This document shows, in pieces, positions 5,597-14,372 of a DNA stretch of 43,498 nucleotides (positions within the stretch are counted from its first letter, which is position 1; each line of letters starts with the position of its first letter). The position numbers and the translations under genes were made by a program. Location of the stretch: positions 1 to 43,498 of the forward strand of contig JAKSKP010000010.1 of the NCBI GenBank assembly GCA_024401635.1. Reading direction: 5' to 3'. The stretch comes from Bacteroidales bacterium (lineage in GTDB: Bacteria; Bacteroidota; Bacteroidia; Bacteroidales; UBA932). A model generated the notes under the pieces. That model had not been told where the DNA came from. It saw only the letters and a list, made by a program, of their open reading frames with translations, and made no database searches.

Positions 5597-8380
5597 CTAT
5601 TTGCAGTTAATTACAACTTCGGTTCCGTCATATTTGATGACCTGGGGCTGGGAGTCGGAGCCGTAGAGGCATATGAGCAGGTTCTTGTCGTCGGGCTTGA
5701 AAGAACCATCCCTGCCGGAAATGCTCAAGGTGCCGGCGGCATCATCCCAATGCAGCGTCGTCCTGGAGTATTCTCCCCTTTCGTAAGCGTAGGTCAGGCC
5801 GTCGTCTTCGTACAGCACGAAATCAGCATCCGCACCGGGGGCGATGAGCACCCTGAGATTGTTCTGGGCCTGGGCGCTGCTCTGTACGGGCGTTCCCGTA
5901 ACGATGATGCTTCCGCCACGGACATAGACGGGTATCCTGTCGACCGGGGCATCCGCCACGAAGCTGCAGCCTCCCTGGACGGGTTTTCCGTCATTCCAGT
6001 CATACCATTGTCCTTCAGGAAGATACACCTGACGGGAGCGTGCCTTGTACTCATATACGGGGCATACCATAAGGGCCGGGCCCAGCATGAACTGGTCGGA
6101 AATGCCGCGGGCGCGCACGTCATCGGTAAAGTCCATTACCAGAGGCCTCATAAGGGTATAGTCATCGAAATGGACCTTCGCGGCAAGCGAATATAAATAA
6201 GGCATCAGGCGGTAGCGGAGCTTGTCCGTGTCCACAATTATATTATATGTCGGCGTACCCTTGGGAGAAATGTTCCAGGGTTCGCGGAAAGGCCACTGGC
6301 CGTGGGCGCGGTACAGGGGACAGAAGACACCCCATTCGTGCCATCTGGCCTGGAGTTCACGCCATTCCTCGAGGTCATCGTTGACCTGTCCGGTAAGGTC
6401 GAAAAGCCGCTGGGCCGCAGCGTAGCGGTTCTCCACGCTGAAACCGCCTATGTCCTGGCCCCAGTAGGGAATGCCGGAGATGGAATAGTTCAGGCCCGCG
6501 CTTATCTGGGCCTTCATATCCTCCCAGCGTGTGCCTATGTCCCCGCTCCAGGATGCCGTGGAATAGCGCTGGAGACCGGCGAAGCCGTTGCGGGTGAGAA
6601 GGAAGACGCGGCGGTCGGGGTCGGTCGCGCGCTGGCCTTCGTATATGGCCTGGGCGTTCATCAGCGCATAGGCGTTGAAGTATTTTGCGGAAGGGCCTAG
6701 CGCGGTGGGACCGCTCATAGCCTTGCGGAAGTCCATATCGGTGCAGTCGTGTATGTTGGGCTCACTGGCATCCATCCACCAGGCATCCACTCCTAGCGGT
6801 ACCAGATGGTCCTCCATCTGCTTCCAGAACAGTTTGCGGGCGCCGGGAGCATAGGCATCGTAGAAGGACTGCGAATAGCCCAGCCAGTCCACCACGTTGC
6901 TGTCCACGGGCACGCGATATATCCATCCCTTGCTGTCCAGTTCCTTGAAATGTTCCGTGCCCGTATAGAACTTGGGCCATACGGATATCATATACCTGGC
7001 ATCGAGGGCGTGTATGCTGTCCACCATTGCCTTGGGGTCGGGGAAACGCGAGCTTTCGAACTCGTGGCTGCCCCACTGGTCGGCTTTCCAGTACTGCCAG
7101 TCCTGGACTATGTTGTCGATGGGAATCTCCCTGTCGCGGAATTCCTTCAAGGTCGAAAGAATCTCGTCCTGAGTGGTATAGCGTTCGCGGCTCTGCCAGT
7201 AGCCCAGCGCCCATTTCGGCACGATCGGGCTCTTGCCGGTAAGGGTGCGGTAGCCTCCGATGACCCCGTCGATGTCGTCACCGGCGATGAAATAATAGTC
7301 TATCTGGTCCTGCATCTCGCCCCACCAGCTCATCTGTCCCCTGACATCGTCGGACACGGGGCCCAGCACGCGGATTGCATTGTAGCTAACACCTCCGTCC
7401 GGTATCCATTCCACGCGTATGGGAGCCTTGACTCCCGCCGTCATATCCAGGGAGAACTTGCGGCCGTTGGGATTCCAGGCCGTACGCCATATTTCGGGCA
7501 CCACTTCCCTGCCGTCGACGAACACCTTGGTGTAACCGGCATAGTAGAGATAGAAATCGTGACGTCCGCCGGTGCGAGGCTCAAGGCTGCCTTCGAAGAC
7601 CACCCTGCTGCCATTGAAGTTGAAGCCTTCGGGAGCGTTGCACACCACGTCACACTGGGGCGTGCGGAGGAATTCCTGCTCCAGCGAGGTCTCGCGGCGC
7701 ACCAGAGGTTCTCCCTGCGCGGGGGTGTACGTGCCCGTCAGCGCGCCCTCGACTCCGTCCTTGTCGTACAGCGTGAAGACGTCGCCCAGAGATGCGTATG
7801 GATGGGGATCGCCCCAGCGGCAGAAACTGTAGCTGTCCCACAGTATGCCGTAGCGCTTTGATGAAACCACAAAAGGAACCGATATCTTGGTATTGTACTG
7901 GTATAACTCTTCGTTGCGGCCCTTGTAATCCCATTCGTCCGCCTGATGCTGGCCAAGGCCGTAGAATGACTCGTCCCTGGGGGACCTGAAGGCCTGGCGC
8001 ACCGTCCAGGCGTTGACGCCGTCTGCGGTGAAAGGCTGGAATTCCCTTGCGCATTCGCTGGTCAGCACCACGCTGTCGCGAAGGAAGGTGACCATTCCGC
8101 TGGCCTTGTCAATCCTGGCCGCAACGCCTCCGCAAAAGATCTCTGCATATGATTCGTTATCGGTCATGCTGCAGTCCTTCACCCCTTCCTGAGGCACTAC
8201 ACAGAGGGATTGAGCCTTGCTGAAAGATGCTCCGCGAGGAACGGATGTGACGTGGAATATGCCCGGAGCGACGGCCTCGACGCGGGTCATTCCGGACCTT
8301 GTAGTGACCTGCACGCTGTCAGCCCTGTTGCAGGCAATCGCAAGAAGCAGCGTCAGCGGAAGAAGAATCGTACGTTTCAT
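5597..8380 (-). CDS. GH31 alpha-xylosidase-type lipoprotein with PA14 insert
   Basis: A 927-residue family 31 glycosidase. The first 17 residues form a lipoprotein signal (LLAIAC, Cys17), which points to a periplasmic or surface location. A PA14-like module lies at about residues 230-345 (FYLYYAGYTKVFVDGRE), inserted into the N-terminal beta-sandwich. The catalytic barrel carries nucleophile Asp537 in WWMDASEPN and acid/base Asp614 in WSGDIGTRW. The DASEP form, and a PA14 insert at this place, are known from xyloglucan-active alpha-xylosidases of Cellvibrio and Bacteroides, whereas alpha-glucosidases usually have a DMNE-type motif. It therefore probably removes alpha-xylose from xyloglucan oligosaccharides, with the GH3 enzyme then removing glucose. 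It is the first gene of its operon and diverges from the mannanase operon. Alpha-glucosidase activity remains possible. Confidence 0.87.
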   Translation of the reverse strand: MKRTILLPLTLLLAIACNRADSVQVTTRSGMTRVEAVAPGIFHVTSVPRGASFSKAQSLCVVPQEGVKDCSMTDNESYAEIFCGGVAARIDKASGMVTFLRDSVVLTSECAREFQPFTADGVNAWTVRQAFRSPRDESFYGLGQHQADEWDYKGRNEELYQYNTKISVPFVVSSKRYGILWDSYSFCRWGDPHPYASLGDVFTLYDKDGVEGALTGTYTPAQGEPLVRRETSLEQEFLRTPQCDVVCNAPEGFNFNGSRVVFEGSLEPRTGGRHDFYLYYAGYTKVFVDGREVVPEIWRTAWNPNGRKFSLDMTAGVKAPIRVEWIPDGGVSYNAIRVLGPVSDDVRGQMSWWGEMQDQIDYYFIAGDDIDGVIGGYRTLTGKSPIVPKWALGYWQSRERYTTQDEILSTLKEFRDREIPIDNIVQDWQYWKADQWGSHEFESSRFPDPKAMVDSIHALDARYMISVWPKFYTGTEHFKELDSKGWIYRVPVDSNVVDWLGYSQSFYDAYAPGARKLFWKQMEDHLVPLGVDAWWMDASEPNIHDCTDMDFRKAMSGPTALGPSAKYFNAYALMNAQAIYEGQRATDPDRRVFLLTRNGFAGLQRYSTASWSGDIGTRWEDMKAQISAGLNYSISGIPYWGQDIGGFSVENRYAAAQRLFDLTGQVNDDLEEWRELQARWHEWGVFCPLYRAHGQWPFREPWNISPKGTPTYNIIVDTDKLRYRLMPYLYSLAAKVHFDDYTLMRPLVMDFTDDVRARGISDQFMLGPALMVCPVYEYKARSRQVYLPEGQWYDWNDGKPVQGGCSFVADAPVDRIPVYVRGGSIIVTGTPVQSSAQAQNNLRVLIAPGADADFVLYEDDGLTYAYERGEYSRTTLHWDDAAGTLSISGRDGSFKPDDKNLLICLYGSDSQPQVIKYDGTEVVINCK

Positions 8381-8513
8381 ATGGATGCGCTTTTATTTTG
8401 TTTCGATGTATTTTGCAAAACGACTTATAAATATAGAAAGAATGCATTGCTTCGCCAAAAAATAGTAGTATATTTGGTTGGAATGATACGTTTCCACCAG
8501 TCAAATTGAACCA
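8381..8513. promoter_or_regulatory. Divergent control region between the two hydrolase operons
   Basis: These 133 bp separate the start codons of the minus-strand GH31 operon and the plus-strand mannanase operon, and are AT-rich compared with the genes. A good plus-strand promoter is visible (8446-8476). No equally good TAnnTTTG box was found for the minus strand; the closest, at 8455-8463, has three instead of two spacer bases. An AATGCATT palindrome sits at 8441-8448, overlapping the plus -33 region, and could be an operator. The bound regulator is unknown. Confidence 0.5.
8446..8476 (+). promoter_or_regulatory. Bacteroidetes-type promoter of the mannanase operon
   Basis: TATATTTG at 8469-8476 is an exact match to the Bacteroidetes -7 consensus TAnnTTTG. 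ATTG at 8446-8449 lies 19 bp upstream, the expected -33 spacing, with one mismatch to TTTG. The start codon is at 8514, giving a leader of about 30 bases. Confidence 0.6.
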
Positions 8514-10793
8514 ATGCTTATGTCAAGAAAATCGAAACCGCACAGCCTGCTCGGCGCCATAATGCTGGTTATCAGCATTATATCAGCACAAAGCTGCAAC
8601 TCTGAAAAGGAAAGTTTCTGGACCGTCCAGGATGGGAATATAGTGAAGGACGGCAGGACGGAGTATTTCATCGGCACCAACCTGTGGTATGCCGGCCGCC
8701 TCTGCGCCACGCAGGAAGGCAGGGACCGTCTGGAGAAGGAACTGCAGATTCTCAAGGGAATCGGGGTGAACAACCTCAGGGTACTCGCCGTGGAAGGAGA
8801 GGATCAGGACAATCTCGCATACGCCCTGGACAGGATGCAGGAGTACGGGATGGGAGCAGTCCTGTTCCTGAACAACTGCTGGGAATGGTCCTACGGCTTC
8901 CCCAACTATCTGGAGGCGGCTGGAGCCGGTGACCAGCCCAGACCGGGCCCCGGCACGTATCAGGCGTATATGAACGCGATGGCTGCATTCAGCACCAACG
9001 ACAAGGCCATAGCCATCAGCCAGGATTACATCAGAACGATAGTCCCGCGCTTCAAAAACCATCCCGCCATATTCAGCTGGCAGATATGCAACGAGCCGCG
9101 CTGCTTCAGCGCCGACCCCGAGGTGCGCAGCAGTTTCGTGAAATACATACACAGCACTGCCGAGCTCATCAAATCCCTGGACCCCAACCATATGGTAAGC
9201 ACAGGCAACGAGGGTTTCATGGGATGCGAGCAGGATATGGCCCTGTGCGAACAGGTGAACGACTGCCCCTACGTGGATTACATCACAATACACATCTGGC
9301 CATACAACTGGAGCTGGGTAAGCTCCGATTCCGTGAACGACGGAGTGGAAGCGGCCGTTGAAAAGGTCAACGAGTACATAGACAGACACATAGAACTGGC
9401 CGGGAAACTGGACAAGCCTGTGGTTATCGAAGAGTTCGGTTATCCGCGCGACGGCTTCGTATTCACCCCGGGCAGCGCCACCTGCGGACGTGACAGGATA
9501 TACGACTGCGTATTCTCGCGCGTAGTGGAATCCGCTGCAGACAAAGGCCGGCTGGCAGGATGCAACTTCTGGGGCTGGGGCGGAGAGGCCAGGCCGGTTC
9601 ATACGACCTGGGTGGAAGGTGACGAATTCTGCGGAGACCCTTCCCAGGAGCCTCAGGGCCTCAACTCGGTATTCAGTTGCGATGAGAGCACCATCGCTCT
9701 CATAAGCAGGGCGGCCGCAGACATCAGGGGCCTGCAGGAAAGCAGGGTCATCACGGGCGCTGCAAAGGCCCTCTACGATACCCTCAAGAAGGCTGCAGAA
9801 GAAGAGACGCCCCTGTTCGGACACCAGGATGACCTTATGTACGGTCATCTGGAGTGGAACGTGAGCAGGGAGAACGACCATTCGATGGAAAGGTCTGACG
9901 TATTCGCCGTTGCAGGGAAATATCCCGCAGTCCTCGGTCTCGACCTGGGAGGAATCGAGCGGGACGACTCCTGCAATCTGGACGGCAACAATTTCGAACT
10001 GATGCGCGAGGCTGCCCTGAAACATTATGAAAGGGGCGGTATCGTATCCTTCAGCTGGCATCTGCGCAACCCCCTTACCGGCGGCGATGCCTGGGATATC
10101 AGCAGCGACAAGGTCGTGGGCTCCATACTCCCCGGAGGCGAAAAGCACGAATATTTCCTGGGATGGCTCGACAAACTGGCCGCGTATCTCTCATCCCTCA
10201 AGGACGGGGACGGCAATGTGATTCCCGTGATTTTCAGACCCTGGCACGAGCATACAGGCAGCTGGTTCTGGTGGGGGAAGAACCTCTGCACTCCAGAGCA
10301 GTACAACGGACTGTGGATTATGACCTACGATTATCTAGTCAAAGAAAAAGGGCTTGACAATATGCTGTGGGCCATTTCTCCCGGCACCGAACAGGAATTC
10401 TTCGAGGCCCGCTATCCGGGTGACAGGGTCGTGGATATCATAGGATTAGACTGCTACTGCCATCCGACGGCTGCTGACAATGCCGGAGATTTCAGCGACT
10501 ATGTGGCAAAAGTACGTGATCACCTTACCTGGCGGAATGATTTTGCCGTCAGACACGGCAAAATATTGGCATTGACTGAAACCGGTTGCGAATCGCTTCC
10601 CTATGAAAAATGGTGGACCGAAGTTCTCGCTCCGGCCATTGAAGGCATTCCGGTTTCATATGTGCTGGTATGGCGTAACGCCGATATCAGACCTCTGGGC
10701 CTCAAGCATTTCTACGCTCCCTGGCCGGGAGGACCTTCGGAAAAGGACTTCGTGAAATGGATTGAAGGCGGAAAAGTGGGAATGTTGGATTAA
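8514..10793 (+). CDS. GH5_7-GH26 double-domain endo-beta-1,4-mannanase lipoprotein
   Basis: A 759-residue protein that fuses two unrelated mannanase domains. Residues 1-28 form a lipoprotein-like signal ending at Cys28. GH5 subfamily 7 spans about 36-415, with acid/base Glu194 in WQICNEPR and nucleophile Glu307 in VVIEEFGYP. GH26 spans about 430-759, with acid/base Glu579 in PWHEHTGSWFWWG and nucleophile Glu689 in LALTETG. All four catalytic residues are present, so both halves should be active on beta-mannan or glucomannan. No binding module or long linker is seen. A lipid anchor would keep it on the cell surface or in the periplasm. It opens a six-gene plus-strand operon, 6 bp before the next frame's alternative start. 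ATG 8520 is an alternative start that would not change the signal. The domain calls are firm; subsite specialisation of each half is unknown. Confidence 0.93.
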   Translation: MLMSRKSKPHSLLGAIMLVISIISAQSCNSEKESFWTVQDGNIVKDGRTEYFIGTNLWYAGRLCATQEGRDRLEKELQILKGIGVNNLRVLAVEGEDQDNLAYALDRMQEYGMGAVLFLNNCWEWSYGFPNYLEAAGAGDQPRPGPGTYQAYMNAMAAFSTNDKAIAISQDYIRTIVPRFKNHPAIFSWQICNEPRCFSADPEVRSSFVKYIHSTAELIKSLDPNHMVSTGNEGFMGCEQDMALCEQVNDCPYVDYITIHIWPYNWSWVSSDSVNDGVEAAVEKVNEYIDRHIELAGKLDKPVVIEEFGYPRDGFVFTPGSATCGRDRIYDCVFSRVVESAADKGRLAGCNFWGWGGEARPVHTTWVEGDEFCGDPSQEPQGLNSVFSCDESTIALISRAAADIRGLQESRVITGAAKALYDTLKKAAEEETPLFGHQDDLMYGHLEWNVSRENDHSMERSDVFAVAGKYPAVLGLDLGGIERDDSCNLDGNNFELMREAALKHYERGGIVSFSWHLRNPLTGGDAWDISSDKVVGSILPGGEKHEYFLGWLDKLAAYLSSLKDGDGNVIPVIFRPWHEHTGSWFWWGKNLCTPEQYNGLWIMTYDYLVKEKGLDNMLWAISPGTEQEFFEARYPGDRVVDIIGLDCYCHPTAADNAGDFSDYVAKVRDHLTWRNDFAVRHGKILALTETGCESLPYEKWWTEVLAPAIEGIPVSYVLVWRNADIRPLGLKHFYAPWPGGPSEKDFVKWIEGGKVGMLD

Positions 10794-10808
10794 CAGATAT
10801 TGTCGGAT

Positions 10809-11966
10809 ATGGATTTTTCTGAGAAATTGAAGGAATTGCGCTCGGAGCACGAACGGCTTCTGAGCAGGAAGAACGAGGCCGTTTACGTGAACGGCGTTTA
10901 CGAACGTTATGTCAATCCCATACTGACCGGCGCCCACGCCCCTTTGGAATGGAGATATGACCTGAATGAAAAGACCAACCCGTTCCTTATGGAGAGAATG
11001 GGTATACACGCCGCCTTCAACAGCGGCGCCATAAAGTGGGGCGATAAGTACGTGCTGGTGGTGCGCGTGGAGGCCGATGACCGCAAGTCGTTCTTCGCCG
11101 TGGCCGAAAGCCCCAACGGAGTGGACAATTTCCGCTTCCGGCCCAGGCCGATAACTATGCCCGAATGGGGAGAACCCGCCACAAACGTATATGATATGCG
11201 CCTGACACGCCACGAGGACGGATGGATCTACGGACTTTTCTGCGTGGAAAGGAAGGACCACGACGCTGAAGGCGACCTGTCCGCCGCCACGGCAGCCTGC
11301 GGCATCGCACGCACCAGAGACCTTGTGAACTGGGAGAGGCTTCCCGACCTGGTGTCACGCAGCCAGCAGCGCAACGTCTGCCTGCACCCCGAGTTCGTGA
11401 ACGGCAAATATGCGCTCTACACCCGTCCCCAGGACGGTTTCATCGACGCCGGCAGCGGCGGAGGCATAGGCTGGGCCCTTGTGGACTCAATGGAGCACGC
11501 CGTAGTGGAGGATGAGAAGATAATCAATGCCCGCCACTACCATATGATAACCGAGGTGAAGAACGGAGAAGGCCCCCACCCCATCAGGACCGACAGGGGC
11601 TGGCTGCACCTGGCCCACGGAGTGCGCGGTTGCGCCAGCGGTCTGCGCTATGTATTATATATGTATATGACGGCCCTTGACGACCCTACCCGCGTGATTG
11701 CCCAGCCGTCAGGCTTTTTCATCGTTCCCGACGGGGAGGAATACATAGGTGACGTGATGAACGTCTGCTTTGCCAACGGATGGATATGCGACGATGACGG
11801 AAAGGTGTTCATATATTATGCATCCAGCGACACGCGTATGCACGTGGCCACTTCCACGGTGGACCGTCTCGTGGACTACTGTCTCAACACCGAGCCTGAC
11901 GGAGGACGCACGGGTCTCACGGTGGAAAGACTCAACCGCCTCATAGATAAAAACACAAAAAAATAG
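10809..11966 (+). CDS. GH130_1 4-O-beta-D-mannosyl-D-glucose phosphorylase
   Basis: A 385-residue cytoplasmic enzyme that splits Man-beta-1,4-Glc with phosphate into mannose 1-phosphate and glucose. It resembles the characterised Bacteroides fragilis enzyme along its full length: [77 protein letters not shown] and [15 protein letters not shown]. The proposed general acid is Asp129 in NVYDMRL. The phosphate-binding Arg, His and Lys positions of the family lie in the conserved blocks. There is no signal peptide. A TTG at 10800 would add three residues, but ATG 10809 agrees better with relatives. It lies 15 bp after the mannanase and 4 bp before the transporter. Its substrate would come directly from glucomannan, or from mannobiose after an epimerase that is not in the window. 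Confidence 0.95.
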   Translation: MDFSEKLKELRSEHERLLSRKNEAVYVNGVYERYVNPILTGAHAPLEWRYDLNEKTNPFLMERMGIHAAFNSGAIKWGDKYVLVVRVEADDRKSFFAVAESPNGVDNFRFRPRPITMPEWGEPATNVYDMRLTRHEDGWIYGLFCVERKDHDAEGDLSAATAACGIARTRDLVNWERLPDLVSRSQQRNVCLHPEFVNGKYALYTRPQDGFIDAGSGGGIGWALVDSMEHAVVEDEKIINARHYHMITEVKNGEGPHPIRTDRGWLHLAHGVRGCASGLRYVLYMYMTALDDPTRVIAQPSGFFIVPDGEEYIGDVMNVCFANGWICDDDGKVFIYYASSDTRMHVATSTVDRLVDYCLNTEPDGGRTGLTVERLNRLIDKNTKK

Positions 11967-11970
11967 CATT

Positions 11971-13329
11971 ATGGTTCCTGCAAAACCTACAGTAAAAGAG
12001 AAGATAGCTTATGCTCTCGGAGATGCTGCCGCCGGCGGCATTACCTGGAAAGTGATGTCCATCGCATTCCCCCTGTTCTTCACGAACATTTTCGGCCTTA
12101 CGGTGGTTGATACCGCCACACTTATGCTCGTAGCGCGTCTTTTCGACGTTGTCACCGACCCTATTATGGGTGCCATCGCCGACCGTACGCAGAGCCGCTG
12201 GGGCACATACAGGCCCTGGCTCATCTTCGGCGCAATCCCCTTCGGGCTGATTTTCGCCCTGCTTCTGTTCACGCCTGACTTTTCAATGGCGGGCAAACGC
12301 GTATGGGCGTATACGCTGTACCTGCTGATGATGGCCATATACACGGCCGTCAACGTGCCCTACGGATCGCTTCTGGGCGTGATGACCGATGACGACGACG
12401 AGAAGAACAAGTTCTCTTCCTTCCGTATGGTGGGTGCCTATGCTATGGGCTTCGTCACCCTGCTGTCCTTCCCCTACCTTCAGAAGCTGGTGGGCGGCAG
12501 CGAGGCGCACCAGTATGCGGTTCTCGGAGCGGTTCTCGGAGGCATAGCCGCCGCTATGACCCTGGCCTGCGGACTGATGACACGCGAGCGTCTGAAACCC
12601 GTCAGGGCCGAAAAATTCTCAGCAAAGCCTTTCGTGGACCTGGTGAAGAACAAACCCTGGGTATATCTCACCCTGACAGGAATATGCAGCAACTTCTTCA
12701 ACGGTTTCCGCTATGCAGTGGCAGGTTATCTGTTCACCTACTGCCTCGGCGGAGACGTCACCTTCAACAGGCTCATCATCAACTATACCGTCTTCATGAC
12801 TTTCGGTGAGGTCACCTGTATGATATTCGGAGGACTTTCGCCCGCTTTCACGAAATGGGCCGGCTCCAAGAAGAAAGCCTTCAGCCTCGCATCACTCATC
12901 TGCCTGGTAACTTCGGTCGGCTTCTTCTTCATCCCCATGGATGCCTCGTATATCTGGCTGATGATAGCCGTGGTGGTGCTCACGTCCGTGGGCATAGGCT
13001 TCTACTCACCGCTGCTGTGGTCGATGTACGCCGACGTGGCCGACTATGCCACGCAGAAGAACGGCACTTCGTCCACAGGCCTCATTTTCTCTTCCGGAAC
13101 GATGGCGCAGAAATTCGGTTCGGCCATCTCCGGTGCCCTGCTCACCCTGCTTCTGGGTGCAGTGGGATTCTCATCCGGCAGCGATGCCGACGGCCAGGCC
13201 GTTGTGACCATAGCCGAGGGCTGTCTTCCCGCAGTCCAGAAGATGATATGGTCCATATTCTCCATCATCCCCGCCTGCATTGCGGCCCTGATGATGCTCC
13301 TTGTCAAGATTTACCCCATCAAAAAATAA
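11971..13329 (+). CDS. GPH-family sugar:cation symporter (MFS, MelB-like)
   Basis: A 452-residue inner-membrane permease with about twelve hydrophobic segments. The family signature is clear near the N-terminus: RLFDVVTDPIMGAIADRTQ followed by RWGTYRPWL, with the paired Asp residues used for cation coupling in MelB. A second typical region is WSMYADVADYATQKNGTSSTGL. It sits between the mannosylglucose phosphorylase and the endoglucanase with 4-bp gaps on both sides, so it most likely brings beta-1,4-linked Man-Glc, mannobiose or cellobiose across the inner membrane for the two cytoplasmic phosphorylases. The coupling ion and exact disaccharide cannot be told from sequence. Confidence 0.9.
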   Translation: MVPAKPTVKEKIAYALGDAAAGGITWKVMSIAFPLFFTNIFGLTVVDTATLMLVARLFDVVTDPIMGAIADRTQSRWGTYRPWLIFGAIPFGLIFALLLFTPDFSMAGKRVWAYTLYLLMMAIYTAVNVPYGSLLGVMTDDDDEKNKFSSFRMVGAYAMGFVTLLSFPYLQKLVGGSEAHQYAVLGAVLGGIAAAMTLACGLMTRERLKPVRAEKFSAKPFVDLVKNKPWVYLTLTGICSNFFNGFRYAVAGYLFTYCLGGDVTFNRLIINYTVFMTFGEVTCMIFGGLSPAFTKWAGSKKKAFSLASLICLVTSVGFFFIPMDASYIWLMIAVVVLTSVGIGFYSPLLWSMYADVADYATQKNGTSSTGLIFSSGTMAQKFGSAISGALLTLLLGAVGFSSGSDADGQAVVTIAEGCLPAVQKMIWSIFSIIPACIAALMMLLVKIYPIKK

Positions 13330-13333
13330 AAAT

Positions 13334-14353
13334 ATGTCAGCAAAATCCATATTAATCGCGCTTCTGACGGCCACGCTGGCCTCCTGCGCACAACAGAGCG
13401 CCGAAGTTCCCGCTCTCAAGGTCGAAGGAGTCAAACTGTATCAGACAGGCTGCGATACGCCTGTGGCCTGGCACGGCATAAGTTTCGGATGGCACAACCT
13501 GTGGCCGCGTTTCTACAACAAAGCTGCGGTGGCAACGCTTGCCGGCGAATGGGGATGCCCCGTATTCAGGGCCGCAATCGGAGCCGACACGCTGCACGAG
13601 ACCGAGGACAACAGAGGCTATATCGACTATCCGGAAAGAGCCCTGGAGTGCCTGTACAATGTGATTGACGGAGCCATAGAGAACGGGGCCTACGTGATTG
13701 TGGACTGGCATTCACACGTGCTGCACACGGAGGAGGCCGTGGAATTCTTCCGCACCGTGGCCACGAAATACGCCGGGTGCAACAACGTGATATACGAGCT
13801 TTTCAACGAGCCGGTAAGCCGGGAGTTCGAGGATGCCCTCGACTACGGCGAGCCCACGCACGAGTCGCTGATGGCCTATTGGGCCGAGCTCAAGGAATAC
13901 GCCGCTGCCATCATTCCCGTGATAGAGGAAGCCTCAGCCTGCCATCCCCTGATACTTATGGGATGTCCCCGCTGGGACCAGGCCATAGGCTGCGCGATCG
14001 AGGATCCCATCGATTTCTACGACAACCTTATGTACACGGTTCATTTCTACGCCGCAACCCACGGCCAGTGGCTGCGTGACCGCAGTGATGCCGCCCTGCA
14101 GGCCGGACTTCCCGTGTTCATATCCGAGTGCGCCGCCTGCGAAGCCTCAGGAGACGGGCCCATAGACCCCCAGGCCTGGAAGGAATGGGTGGAATGGGCT
14201 GACGCAAGGGACATCAGCATGCTGACCTGGAGCATATCCGACAAGAACGAGACCTGCAGCATGTTCACCCCGGAAGCCTCCAGCGAAGGACCGTGGGGGG
14301 ATGATGTGATAAAGGAATGGGGCAGGATTACCCGCGAATGGTTGAAGAAGTGA
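13334..14353 (+). CDS. GH5_2-like endo-beta-1,4-glucanase lipoprotein
   Basis: A 339-residue hydrolase with lipoprotein signal [18 protein letters not shown] (Cys18). ATG 13334 is chosen because it begins the signal; an upstream in-frame start would overlap the transporter gene. GH5 motifs appear in order: [29 protein letters not shown] with acid/base Glu159, TVHFYA, and VFISEC with nucleophile Glu265, then [15 protein letters not shown]. The SDKNE block and the following layout fit subfamily 2, which cuts beta-1,4-glucan. After the nucleophile the usual Trp-Gly is replaced by Cys-Ala, which could alter the active-site floor. In this operon it would cut glucose-glucose stretches of glucomannan, or cellulose and mixed-linkage glucan, to feed the GH94 phosphorylase. 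Confidence 0.88.
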   Translation: MSAKSILIALLTATLASCAQQSAEVPALKVEGVKLYQTGCDTPVAWHGISFGWHNLWPRFYNKAAVATLAGEWGCPVFRAAIGADTLHETEDNRGYIDYPERALECLYNVIDGAIENGAYVIVDWHSHVLHTEEAVEFFRTVATKYAGCNNVIYELFNEPVSREFEDALDYGEPTHESLMAYWAELKEYAAAIIPVIEEASACHPLILMGCPRWDQAIGCAIEDPIDFYDNLMYTVHFYAATHGQWLRDRSDAALQAGLPVFISECAACEASGDGPIDPQAWKEWVEWADARDISMLTWSISDKNETCSMFTPEASSEGPWGDDVIKEWGRITREWLKK

Positions 14354-14372
14354 TTTGAACGATACCGGAATT

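Noticed and set aside
6806..7861. A 351-codon plus-strand frame opposite the GH31 gene
   Set aside because: It lies across the GH31 gene; the amino-acid content is typical of antisense reading of GC-rich DNA.
8583..10148. A 521-codon minus-strand frame inside the mannanase gene
   Set aside because: It is antisense to the GH5_7-GH26 gene, whose catalytic motifs are intact, and resembles no family.
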